Positions 15,056 to 22,131 of a stretch of DNA of 29,422 nt are shown here, piece by piece. The position numbers were made by a program, and so were the translations under genes. The number at the start of each line of letters is the position of its first letter. The first letter of the stretch is position 1. The notes beneath the pieces were generated by a model. It saw only the letters and a program-made list of their open reading frames with translations, ran no database searches and had not been told where the DNA came from. This DNA is from RGIG1995 sp045126815 (GTDB lineage: Bacteria > Bacillota > Clostridia > Oscillospirales > CAG-272): NCBI GenBank assembly GCA_045126815.1, contig JBGVPD010000067.1, positions 1 to 29,422 of the forward strand. Reading direction: 5' to 3'.

Positions 15056-16336
15056 ATGAAAGATTATAGATTTGATACAAAATGCGTTCAGGGCGTATAC
15101 GAACCCAAGAACGGCGAGAGCAGAGTTATACCGATAATACAGAGTACGACTTTTAAATATGAATCAAGCGAACAGATGGGAAAGCTTTTTGACCTTGAAG
15201 AATCGGGATATTTTTACACAAGACTTGCTAACCCCACTTGTGATTATACAGCAGGAAAAATAGCAGAGCTTGAGGGCGGTGTAGGCGCTGTTCTTACTTC
15301 TTCCGGACAAGCTGCATCATTTTTCTCTGTATTTAATATATGCCGTTGCGGAGACCACCTTATAAGTACTTCTGCTATTTACGGCGGAACGTTTAACCTT
15401 TTTGACGTAACTCTTCGTCAGATGGGAATAGACGTAACGTTTGTTTCTCCCGATGCTACCGAAGAAGAGCTTATGGCTGCATTTAAGCCTAACACAAAGG
15501 CTCTCTTTGCAGAAACTTTGTCAAACCCTTCGCTTGTTGTACTTGATATTGAGCTTTTTGCAAAGTGCGCTCATGCGAACGGAGTTCCGCTTATTGTTGA
15601 CAATACGTTCCCGACACCCGTAAACTGCCGTCCTTTTGAGCACGGAGCTGATATAGTTGTTCATTCAACGACAAAATATCTTGACGGACACGCAGTAGCT
15701 TTAGGCGGTGTTGTTGTTGACAGCGGTAAATTTGATTGGTTGGCTAATGCGGATAAATTCCCCGGTCTTACACAGCCCGATGAATCATATCACGGAATGG
15801 TATATGCGAAGGACTGCGGAAATGCGGCTTATATAACAAAACTTACGACACATTTGATGAGAGACCTCGGTGCTATGCAGTCACCTAACAATGCATTTTT
15901 GCTTAACTTAGGTCTTGAAACGGTATTTTTAAGAGTTAAACGTCACTGCGAAAACGCAAAGGCTGTTGCTGAATACCTTGAAAAACACGAAAAAGTTAAC
16001 TGGGTAAATTATCCCGGACTTGAAAGCTCAAAGTACTATAATTTGGCGCAGAAATATATGCCTAACGGCACTTGCGGTGTTGTATCTTTTGGTATAAAGG
16101 GCGGAAGAGAAGCGGCTACAAAATTTATGGACAGTCTTAAACTTGCAGCAATTGTAACTCACGTAGCAGATGCAAGAACTTGTGTTCTTCATCCTGCAAG
16201 TACAACGCATCGTCAGCTCTCGGATAAACAGCTTGAAGAGGCAGGAGTTGGTTCTGACCTTGTAAGATTTTCTGTAGGTATCGAGGACGCGAAGGACATT
16301 ATTGCAGATCTCGAACAGGCTTTAAAACAGATATAA
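15056..16336 (+). CDS. metY: O-acetylhomoserine sulfhydrylase (aminocarboxypropyltransferase)
   Basis: This PLP enzyme makes homocysteine from O-acetylhomoserine and sulfide, a direct sulfhydrylation route to methionine. The 426-residue protein is of the Cys/Met metabolism PLP family. It has PIIQSTTFKYESSEQMGKLF, YFYTRLANPT for PLP phosphate, VLTSSGQAA, LFAETLSNPS, IVDNTFPTP, and the Schiff-base lysine in VVHSTTKYLDGH. GTCGVVSFGIKGG and HPASTTHRQLS are typical of MetY rather than MetB. The GTG at 15047 lies inside AAGGAAG, so the ATG at 15056 is preferred. It follows glnS by 26 bases with no terminator, so it is probably co-transcribed. No S-box or T-box is seen. Confidence 0.93.
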   Translation: MKDYRFDTKCVQGVYEPKNGESRVIPIIQSTTFKYESSEQMGKLFDLEESGYFYTRLANPTCDYTAGKIAELEGGVGAVLTSSGQAASFFSVFNICRCGDHLISTSAIYGGTFNLFDVTLRQMGIDVTFVSPDATEEELMAAFKPNTKALFAETLSNPSLVVLDIELFAKCAHANGVPLIVDNTFPTPVNCRPFEHGADIVVHSTTKYLDGHAVALGGVVVDSGKFDWLANADKFPGLTQPDESYHGMVYAKDCGNAAYITKLTTHLMRDLGAMQSPNNAFLLNLGLETVFLRVKRHCENAKAVAEYLEKHEKVNWVNYPGLESSKYYNLAQKYMPNGTCGVVSFGIKGGREAATKFMDSLKLAAIVTHVADARTCVLHPASTTHRQLSDKQLEEAGVGSDLVRFSVGIEDAKDIIADLEQALKQI

Positions 16337-16415
16337 ATACAACTTGAATCTTCTTTTAATGTAAAACGAGTTGGTTGTTTGTATAAATAAAATAATAATT
16401 TAAGAGGGAAAAATT

Positions 16416-17720
16416 ATGAACAAAGGTTTGTATTTTTACAGTATTATGCCCGGTGTCGTTGAGGTTGGTAAAAAGACTAAGGTAACGATATCACCGAAGG
16501 ATACAGGAAGAAGATTTTCTTCCGACATAAAATACAGATTACTTATTTTGCCGTCTACCCGTAATATGAGGGGAGTAACTAAAGTTCCCGAAAGAACGAT
16601 ATATCTTAACGGTGAAAACGGTTGCTTATCATTTGAGTTTTTATATGACAAAGAAGAAGAGTATTTTATCAGTATTTTCGTTGGTGATGAAAAGGAAAAG
16701 ATCGTACAGCTTTCAGTGTATGCAGTTGACAGCGATCTTTATAATCTTCGTCCGTTGAAAGGCGATCAACACTGTCATTCTTGTCCGACTGATACGTCTT
16801 TGCTTCGAAAAAAAGACGGATCTGACACACCTCCTATGATACCTGCATACTACCGTGAAGCAGGATACGATTATATGGCTCTTACAGACCACGAAAGATT
16901 TTTTGGGTCTGTTGAGATGAATAAATTTTATGCCGATGTGAAGCTTGGTATAAAAATGAACCTCGGTGAAGAGGTCCACGCGCCTAAAAACTACGTACAT
17001 ATAGTTAACTTTGGCGGAGAATATTCGGTAAACGAAATATACCAGAATGATCCCGAACGTTTTGAAAGAGAAGTTCAGGAGATTATGGATACCGAAGAGA
17101 TCAACTATTTTGACAAAGAGCTTTATGCAATAAATATATGGGTTGCAAGAAATATCCAAAAGGCAAACGGACTTGCAGTATTCTGCCATCCGCACTGGAA
17201 TCCTTATGTATATAACGTTTCCGATGAGATGACAAAGCAGTTTATGACTGACGGTTTGTTTGATGCATACGAGGTTGTCGGTGCATCGACGTTTGCTCAA
17301 AACAATTTAAAACTTGCCCTCTACAACTCACTTAAAGATGAGGGAATAAAGATGCCTCCTATGGTAGGTTCAAGCGACTGTCACCAGTTTACAAATCCGG
17401 CATCTGCTTTTGATAAGAGATATACCGTAACGTACGCAAAAGATAATACTACAAAGAGTATAATCGAGGCTATAAAAGACTACAAGGCAACACCTGTTGA
17501 GTGGGTGGGAGACCAGTATATCGTTCACGGAAGTTATAGACTCGTTTCATATACCCGTTATCTTATGGAATGGTATTTCCCGTTGACACGTATGATATGC
17601 GAAGAGGAAGGCAGACTTATGAAGCAATACGTTCTTGGCGATGAAAATGCAAAGGAAGAGCTTAATAAGAGAGCAGACGACACGTTGAAATTCTGGAACA
17701 AGTTTTCCGGAAGAGAGTAA
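16416..17720 (+). CDS. PHP-domain metal-dependent hydrolase with N-terminal beta-rich domain (paralogue 1)
   Basis: The 434-residue protein has three parts. Residues 1-112 form a strand-rich domain (VEVGKKTKVTISP, YFISIFVGDEKEKIVQLSVYA). Residues 113 to about 350 are a PHP phosphoesterase domain, and about 375-434 are a helical tail with MEWYFP and EGRLMKQYVLG. PHP metal ligands are all visible: His119/His121 (KGDQHCHS), Asp158/His159 (ALTDHE), Glu185 or Glu186/His188 (GEEVHA), His258/His260 (CHPHW) and Asp321/His323 (SSDCH). A hydrolase with bound metals is therefore likely; the substrate is unknown. AGAGGGAAAAA precedes ATG. The next gene is its paralogue. No signal peptide is present, so it should be cytoplasmic. 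Confidence 0.85.
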   Translation: MNKGLYFYSIMPGVVEVGKKTKVTISPKDTGRRFSSDIKYRLLILPSTRNMRGVTKVPERTIYLNGENGCLSFEFLYDKEEEYFISIFVGDEKEKIVQLSVYAVDSDLYNLRPLKGDQHCHSCPTDTSLLRKKDGSDTPPMIPAYYREAGYDYMALTDHERFFGSVEMNKFYADVKLGIKMNLGEEVHAPKNYVHIVNFGGEYSVNEIYQNDPERFEREVQEIMDTEEINYFDKELYAINIWVARNIQKANGLAVFCHPHWNPYVYNVSDEMTKQFMTDGLFDAYEVVGASTFAQNNLKLALYNSLKDEGIKMPPMVGSSDCHQFTNPASAFDKRYTVTYAKDNTTKSIIEAIKDYKATPVEWVGDQYIVHGSYRLVSYTRYLMEWYFPLTRMICEEEGRLMKQYVLGDENAKEELNKRADDTLKFWNKFSGRE

Positions 17721-17746
17721 TTTGTTGATTTTTTTGGAGGATAGGT

Positions 17747-19042
17747 ATGAATAATAATCTTAATTATTTCAAGATAACCCCCGGAATTGTAGAAGCGGGT
17801 AAAGAAACTGAGATAGTAATAACACCTTTAGACCCTAGATATACATTTTTGCAGGATAAAAAGTATTCAGTAAAAATTCAGCCTATGACACGCAACGAAC
17901 GCGGAATGATAGGTCTTGAAAAACACAAATGCGAAGATGCGATTGTCAAGGACGGCAAACTTCATATTAAATGGTTTTTTGATAACGAAGAAGAGTATAC
18001 AATAAGAATATATTTTGCTGACCCACGTGAATTTATAGTTCAGTTATCTGTGTATGCGCTGGACAGTGATCTTTATGCATTAAGACCTTTAAAGGGCGAT
18101 TTGCATATACATTCATGCAGATTGATAGGTGCGCATACCGGAAGTAATGAGACGCCCGGATATGCGGCTGCAAATTACAGAATGGCAGGATATGATTTTA
18201 TGATACTTACCGACCACGAGTGTTACGACGGTTCGGTAGAAATGCAGAATACGTATAAGGACGTAGATCTCGGTATTGCTCTTATGAACGGTGAGGAAAT
18301 ACACGCTCCCGACAACTTTATGCATTTTAATAATCTTGGCGGCAAGTCAAGTGTAAACACACTTTTCCACCAAGATGAAGAAAAGTATTATAAAGAAGTA
18401 CAAGAAATAATAGATACCGAAGAGATTGAATACGAAGATAAATTCCTTTATGCTTCATGTGTATGGATAGCAAGGAAGGTAAGAGAGTCAGGCGGACTTG
18501 CCATGCTTAATCACCCTCATTGGATAAGTAACGTGTACAGTATGCCTGATAAGCTTACTAAACTTCTTTTGAAAAATAAGGTGTTTGACGTTTATGAAAT
18601 AACGGGTGCAGCAAACAGACATCAGAATAATATGAAGGCAGCTTTTTATTACTCTATGATGAAAGAGGGAATTGAACTTCCTCCCGTTGTTAGTGTATCA
18701 GACAGTCACGGAACTGCGAGCGGTACTTTTAAAAATAAATACACCATCGTATTTGCAGAAAAGAACGAACGACAGGCAATTCTTGATGCAATAAAGGCAA
18801 ACAGAACGGCAGCAGTTGAGACGTTTGGTGGCGGTGAATACAATGTTTTAGGTGATTACCGTTACGTTGCGTTTGCTAGATTCCTTATAGAGTGGTATTT
18901 CCCCTATTTCCAGCTTATAACAGAAAAAGAGGGAAGACTGATGCACGAATATGCTTTGGGTAACACCTCTGTGAAGGAAGAACTTAATTCGAGAAAAGAA
19001 AATACAACAAACCTTTACAAAGAGATATACGGAATTAAATAA
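17747..19042 (+). CDS. PHP-domain metal-dependent hydrolase with N-terminal beta-rich domain (paralogue 2)
   Basis: This 431-residue protein aligns end to end with the preceding gene at roughly 40-50% identity by eye. It shares all three parts: the beta-rich N-terminus (VEAGKETEIVITP, RIYFADPREFIVQLSVYA), the PHP core and the tail (IEWYFP, EGRLMHEYALG, KEELNSR). The ligands are intact: His120/His122 (KGDLHIHS), Asp156/His157 (LTDHE), Glu/His186 (GEEIHA), His256/His258 (NHPHW) and Asp319/His321 (VSDSH). It differs in the loop after the first His pair, where it has RLIGAHTGSNETPG. GGAGG lies six bases before ATG, 26 bases after the previous stop, so the two form one unit, probably a tandem duplication with diverged specificity. 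Confidence 0.85.
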   Translation: MNNNLNYFKITPGIVEAGKETEIVITPLDPRYTFLQDKKYSVKIQPMTRNERGMIGLEKHKCEDAIVKDGKLHIKWFFDNEEEYTIRIYFADPREFIVQLSVYALDSDLYALRPLKGDLHIHSCRLIGAHTGSNETPGYAAANYRMAGYDFMILTDHECYDGSVEMQNTYKDVDLGIALMNGEEIHAPDNFMHFNNLGGKSSVNTLFHQDEEKYYKEVQEIIDTEEIEYEDKFLYASCVWIARKVRESGGLAMLNHPHWISNVYSMPDKLTKLLLKNKVFDVYEITGAANRHQNNMKAAFYYSMMKEGIELPPVVSVSDSHGTASGTFKNKYTIVFAEKNERQAILDAIKANRTAAVETFGGGEYNVLGDYRYVAFARFLIEWYFPYFQLITEKEGRLMHEYALGNTSVKEELNSRKENTTNLYKEIYGIK

Positions 19043-19048
19043 ATAAAA

Positions 19049-19084
19049 AATAAAAGCTTTCAGTTTTGAAAGCTTTTATTTTTT
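19049..19084. terminator. Bidirectional terminator between the PHP pair and the desulfurase gene
   Basis: AATAAAAGCTTTCA (19049-19062) and TGAAAGCTTTTATT (19067-19080) form a perfect 14-base stem with A and T tracts on either side. It sits in the convergent gap and contains the stop codon of the minus-strand desulfurase gene. Confidence 0.92.
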
Positions 19085-20230
19085 GAATACTATATTTTTA
19101 ATAGATTTATAAAAATATTCAATTTCCGACATAGTGTTGAAATAAGAAAACGATATTCTGACACCGCCTTTTTCCGTTTTTAGCTTTTTGTGAACGAGAG
19201 GAGAACAGTGAAGACCGGCTCTTACACAAATGTTATCACTATTTAACATATCGGCAACGGTGTCTGAATTTATATCTTTTACGTTAAAAAGCAGACAAGA
19301 ACTTTTGTTTATATCTTTGCAGTAGACAGTTATATCGGGGAGAGAAGTGAGCATATCAAGTGCGCGGTTATAGAGCATAGAGATGTTATCGAATATTAAG
19401 TCTTCGCCTATTTGTTTAACAAATTTAACTCCTTCAAGTAACCCCGCAATTCCCACAGTATTTAAAGTTCCCGCTTCAAACCGTTCGGGAAGAAAATCGG
19501 GCATATTGATATCTGCTGAATTAACTCCGTTTCCTCCAAAAATAAAGGGGTTAAGTTTTGAAACGTTGCTAACGTCAGAGTATTTATCAGAAAAAAGAAT
19601 AAATCCCGTTCCCTGTGGGCCGTACAATCCTTTGTGTCCGGGAGAACAAAGTGCGTCTATATTACACTCGTTTACGTTTATTTTGTGAGAACCCGTACTT
19701 TGTGCACCGTCTACAATAAATTTAATAGAAAACTGTTTACAGATCATACCTATCTGTTTAATAGGCAAAGATATTCCGCAAACGTTTGAAACGTGTGAAC
19801 AAACAATAATATGCGTATTTGAACGCAGTTTTGACTTCAATGATTTTAAAGTGGCATTAACGTCATTCGGGAAGACTGTAAAGATGTCGTAGTCTATTCC
19901 GTATTTAGACAAAGAAGAAACAGTTCTCAAAACAGAGTTGTGCTCAATATCGCTGATAAGAATATGAGTTTTTTTTCTTAGAAAGGCATGGATAGCGATA
20001 TTTATGGCGAACGTTGTGTTTGGCGTAAAAATAACGTTTGTAGGGTTGTTAATACCGAACATATAAGCTATTTCTTCTCGGCATTCATATATTTTTTCGG
20101 CGGCTTGAAGAGAAAGTGTGTGACCGCTTCGTCCGGGATTGCCGCAATAGGAAGTCATACATTTTATCATTTCGTTTACAACAGAGGGCGGTTTAGGGAA
20201 GGTTGTTGCGGCATTGTCAAAGTAAACCAA
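19076..20230 (-). CDS. Cysteine desulfurase family protein (class V aminotransferase fold)
   Basis: Such enzymes take sulfur from cysteine (or selenium from selenocysteine) as a persulfide. The 384-residue protein has YFDNAATTFPKP at the N-terminus, SDIEHNSVLRT, FIVDGAQSTGS, the PLP lysine Lys200 in CSPGHKGLYGPQGTG, FEAGTLNTVGIAGL, and the active-site Cys342 in VRAGLHCSP. This fits the stand-alone SufS/CsdB-like subgroup (TIGR01977 type) rather than IscS, because no IscU or SufU is near. It starts with TTG at 20230 behind GAGGTG, four bases after the DUF3343 gene, so the two are translationally linked. Its stop codon lies in the shared terminator stem. Confidence 0.9.
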   Translation of the reverse strand: MVYFDNAATTFPKPPSVVNEMIKCMTSYCGNPGRSGHTLSLQAAEKIYECREEIAYMFGINNPTNVIFTPNTTFAINIAIHAFLRKKTHILISDIEHNSVLRTVSSLSKYGIDYDIFTVFPNDVNATLKSLKSKLRSNTHIIVCSHVSNVCGISLPIKQIGMICKQFSIKFIVDGAQSTGSHKINVNECNIDALCSPGHKGLYGPQGTGFILFSDKYSDVSNVSKLNPFIFGGNGVNSADINMPDFLPERFEAGTLNTVGIAGLLEGVKFVKQIGEDLIFDNISMLYNRALDMLTSLPDITVYCKDINKSSCLLFNVKDINSDTVADMLNSDNICVRAGLHCSPLVHKKLKTEKGGVRISFSYFNTMSEIEYFYKSIKNIVFKK

Positions 20231-20234
20231 TTTA

Positions 20235-20453
20235 TCACCTCACGATTTCGGAATATGGAATGTTAGCATTAGAAAGAAAAGTAGTAGAAGAAGCCAGATC
20301 TTTGCAATATATTTCAAGACCGTACGCACAGCCTTTTTTTGTTTTATCCGGTTGTAATTTAACTATTCTGCATTTAATAAGGTTAGATGAAAGTATTTTT
20401 TCTCCCCGTATGGCGTGATTGACAGAGCTAATAGCAATTGTACAAATTTTCAT
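20235..20453 (-). CDS. DUF3343 protein, putative S/Se carrier
   Basis: The 72-residue protein has the DUF3343 outline. It has an N-terminal strand, then NHAIRGEKILSSNLIKCRIV (the family's short helix carrying the Ala-x-x-x-Glu-Lys-x-Leu pattern), and KKGCAYGLEIYCKDL where the family has its conserved Cys-Gly segment. The family is described as a possible sulfur or selenium carrier. Its partnership here with a cysteine desulfurase, one reading frame later by four bases, supports that. The shuttled group probably sits on the Cys of GCAYG. AGGAGG precedes the ATG with ideal spacing. It heads this two-gene unit. No SelD, YedF or selenium genes are visible in the window. Confidence 0.75.
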   Translation of the reverse strand: MKICTIAISSVNHAIRGEKILSSNLIKCRIVKLQPDKTKKGCAYGLEIYCKDLASSTTFLSNANIPYSEIVR

Positions 20454-20470
20454 TTTAAACCTCCTTCAGT

Positions 20471-20507
20471 ACATTTTATGAGTAAATAAAATGTTTTGAC
20501 ATCAAAA
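20471..20507. promoter_or_regulatory. Two adjacent palindromes upstream of the DUF3343-desulfurase unit
   Basis: ACATTTTAT/ATAAAATGT (20471-20479 and 20486-20494) form a perfect 9-base inverted repeat, and TTTTGA/TCAAAA (20494-20507) a second one beside it. They lie between the ribosome binding site and the upstream terminator. They could be operators or mRNA hairpins. No clean -10/-35 pair with normal spacing could be assigned here. Confidence 0.45.
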
Positions 20508-20513
20508 ACTTAG

Positions 20514-20552
20514 CAAGAAAAAAGTGCCGCGTAAAATTTATTTACGCGGCAC
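20514..20552 (-). terminator. Strong intrinsic terminator after the five-cysteine protein gene
   Basis: GTGCCGCGTAAA (20524-20535) and TTTACGCGGCAC (20541-20552) form a perfect 12-base stem with a 5-base loop. On the minus strand it is followed by TTTTTTCTTG, so it stops the unit upstream and isolates the DUF3343 unit. Confidence 0.92.
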
Positions 20553-20571
20553 AAAAAATATTAATTACAGA

Positions 20572-20778
20572 TTATAAAAGTTCGTCACTTGAAAGTTTTG
20601 GCATTTCATTTTTTGGTTTTGGCTGTCTTTTGAGAGGATCGTATATGTATTTTCTGCAAACATAATCTTCACTGACAATGCCCTTATACTTACAAAGCAA
20701 ATCGTCATCACTTTGCAAAACTACGGCATTTTCGCAATAAAGGCATACTTTTTGGCAGTCATTATCTCTTTTTTTCAT
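20572..20778 (-). CDS. Small cysteine-rich protein of unknown function
   Basis: This is a 68-residue cytoplasmic protein with cysteines at 8, 12, 15, 29 and 41. The pattern is C-x3-C-x2-C, then LLCKYKG, then YVCRKYIYDPLKRQPKPK. The CxxC-type cluster plus two later cysteines suggests a small zinc ribbon or metal site. The ending CRKYIYDPLKRxP is one I recall from hypothetical clostridial proteins, without an assigned function. It has its own good promoter, ribosome binding site (GAGG, somewhat long spacing) and a strong terminator, which support it as a real gene. Its neighbours are the sporulation gene ylbJ upstream and the S/Se unit downstream, but the terminator separates it from the latter. 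Confidence 0.75.
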   Translation of the reverse strand: MKKRDNDCQKVCLYCENAVVLQSDDDLLCKYKGIVSEDYVCRKYIYDPLKRQPKPKNEMPKLSSDELL

Positions 20779-20810
20779 ACAAAAAACCTCATACTTTTAT
20801 TTATACGTCT

Positions 20811-20840
20811 ATTATACAACATATCTGTACATATTTTCAA
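20811..20840 (-). promoter_or_regulatory. Sigma-A promoter of the small cysteine-rich protein
   Basis: On the minus strand, TTGAAA (20840-20835), 18 bases, TATAAT (20816-20811). The -35 box overlaps the last codons of ylbJ. Confidence 0.7.
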
Positions 20841-21775
20841 TATAATTTAAAGAATTTACATAAAATTACGCAAAGAAGCGCACATATTATTCCTTGGGAG
20901 AATTTAGATATGATAAACTTTTTTGTATCAAGCGCGTGTTTTGAGAAAATGCTTATGCTTTGTAATATAACCGATATTCCTGACCAACCGACAAAAAAAG
21001 CCGACAGAAAGACTGTTTTAGTATTTAACGGAAGGTATGATAAGTTATTTATTCCGTTAGTTAACTCCAAAAATCCCGAGATAAACGTATTTATATACGT
21101 ATTGAAATTTATATATGATAGAATGTTTTCGATCGAACTTGAAATTACAGAGAAAAAAATTACAAAGATGCAAATATTTAACATAGGAATGACAGATGAC
21201 GTTATTGCAGATGTAAACGAGTTAACGGTAAAATTAGGAATTGAAAACGTTTGTTTAATATTGTTGATTTTTGTTTTTTTAGGAAGTATAAAAGCGATGA
21301 TTAAAGCTGATATTACCTGACATAGATAAATACATACAGCGATATTTTTGTTACCTAATGAGCATCCTATAACGCTTATTATAAATCCGGGGCCGGTATT
21401 AGAACAAAAGCAGATAAGGTTACTTGCTTCTTCTTTTGAAATGATGTTTTTTTCGTAAAGGGATACAGAAAATTTTGTTCCCAAAGGAAATCCGAAAAGC
21501 AGACCGCACAGAAACGCTATTGAAGAGGAAGGAGAAATTTTTAATATCTTTGAGAGAGGTTTTCCGAGTGAATGTCCTAAAATGTTATGAATATTCAGCG
21601 AGACCATAAGCTCGGTTATTATAAGAAAGGGCAATAGAGACGGAATAACCTTTTTAAAACATAAAGTGAGAGCGTCAACACAGGCGTTTGAAGCTAATAT
21701 TGGACTTTTTATAAGAAAAAAGAACTGGTAAATAACAAACAGATATATGATTGATAACGATTTTGTCTTTTGCAT
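20837..21775 (-). CDS. ylbJ: Sporulation integral membrane protein YlbJ
   Basis: YlbJ is a mother-cell membrane protein needed for normal spore cortex or germination-competent spores in Bacillus. The 312-residue protein has about eight hydrophobic segments and the family motifs IPSLLPFLIITEL, LCGLLFGFPLGTK, SNLICFCSNTGPGFIISVIG, ISGFLELTNGI and FFVGWSGISVILQ. AAGGAG lies six bases before the ATG. It is divergent from yqfC with only 65 bases between them, which fits shared sporulation control. I looked for a sigma-E promoter (KMATATT, CATACANT) and did not find a convincing one. The identity is good but from motifs only. Confidence 0.88.
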   Translation of the reverse strand: MQKTKSLSIIYLFVIYQFFFLIKSPILASNACVDALTLCFKKVIPSLLPFLIITELMVSLNIHNILGHSLGKPLSKILKISPSSSIAFLCGLLFGFPLGTKFSVSLYEKNIISKEEASNLICFCSNTGPGFIISVIGCSLGNKNIAVCIYLCQVISALIIAFILPKKTKINNIKQTFSIPNFTVNSFTSAITSSVIPMLNICIFVIFFSVISSSIENILSYINFNTYINTFISGFLELTNGINNLSYLPLNTKTVFLSAFFVGWSGISVILQSISIFSKHALDTKKFIISKFSQGIICALLCVILCKFFKLY

Positions 21776-21840
21776 TTATAACTCCTTTTTAGCATAAAAT
21801 GACATATATAAATATTATTAGAAATTATGGGGGAATATAC

Positions 21841-22131
21841 TTGAAAAAGCGAATAACACATATACTTGCAGACCTTTCGGATAAAGTTGAATTGCCGTTG
21901 ACCGAAATATGCCGTGAGGTTTCGGTTAATATTCAAGGGAAAAGGGAGATAACGGTAGACGGTGTTTTGTCTATACATAGATATGAAGAAGAATGTATTG
22001 TTTTGGAGGTATGTGATGACAGTATAATTATTAAAGGAAAGAAACTGAATTTGAAAAATTATTATCATTCAACGCTGTGCATAGGCGGTGAAATAGACGG
22101 TGTGAGTTTTGGGGGGAGAATATGCCGATAA
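21841..22131 (+). CDS. yqfC: Sporulation protein YqfC
   Basis: YqfC is a small sporulation protein conserved in spore-formers, expressed in the mother cell and always next to yqfD. The 96-residue protein has the family layout: LPLTEICREVSVNIQGKREITVDGVLSIHRYEEE, then a strand-rich C-terminal half ending in GGEIDGVSFG. The open frame reaches an ATG at 21799 without a ribosome binding site. The TTG at 21841 has GGGGGAA five bases before it and begins with the typical MKKR, so it is preferred. Its end overlaps yqfD by 10 bases, indicating translational coupling. Confidence 0.85.
   Translation: MKKRITHILADLSDKVELPLTEICREVSVNIQGKREITVDGVLSIHRYEEECIVLEVCDDSIIIKGKKLNLKNYYHSTLCIGGEIDGVSFGGRICR

Noticed and set aside
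20910..21320. 136-residue + strand open frame inside ylbJ
   Set aside because: The minus-strand frame encodes a clear YlbJ with conserved motifs; the sense frame is its shadow.
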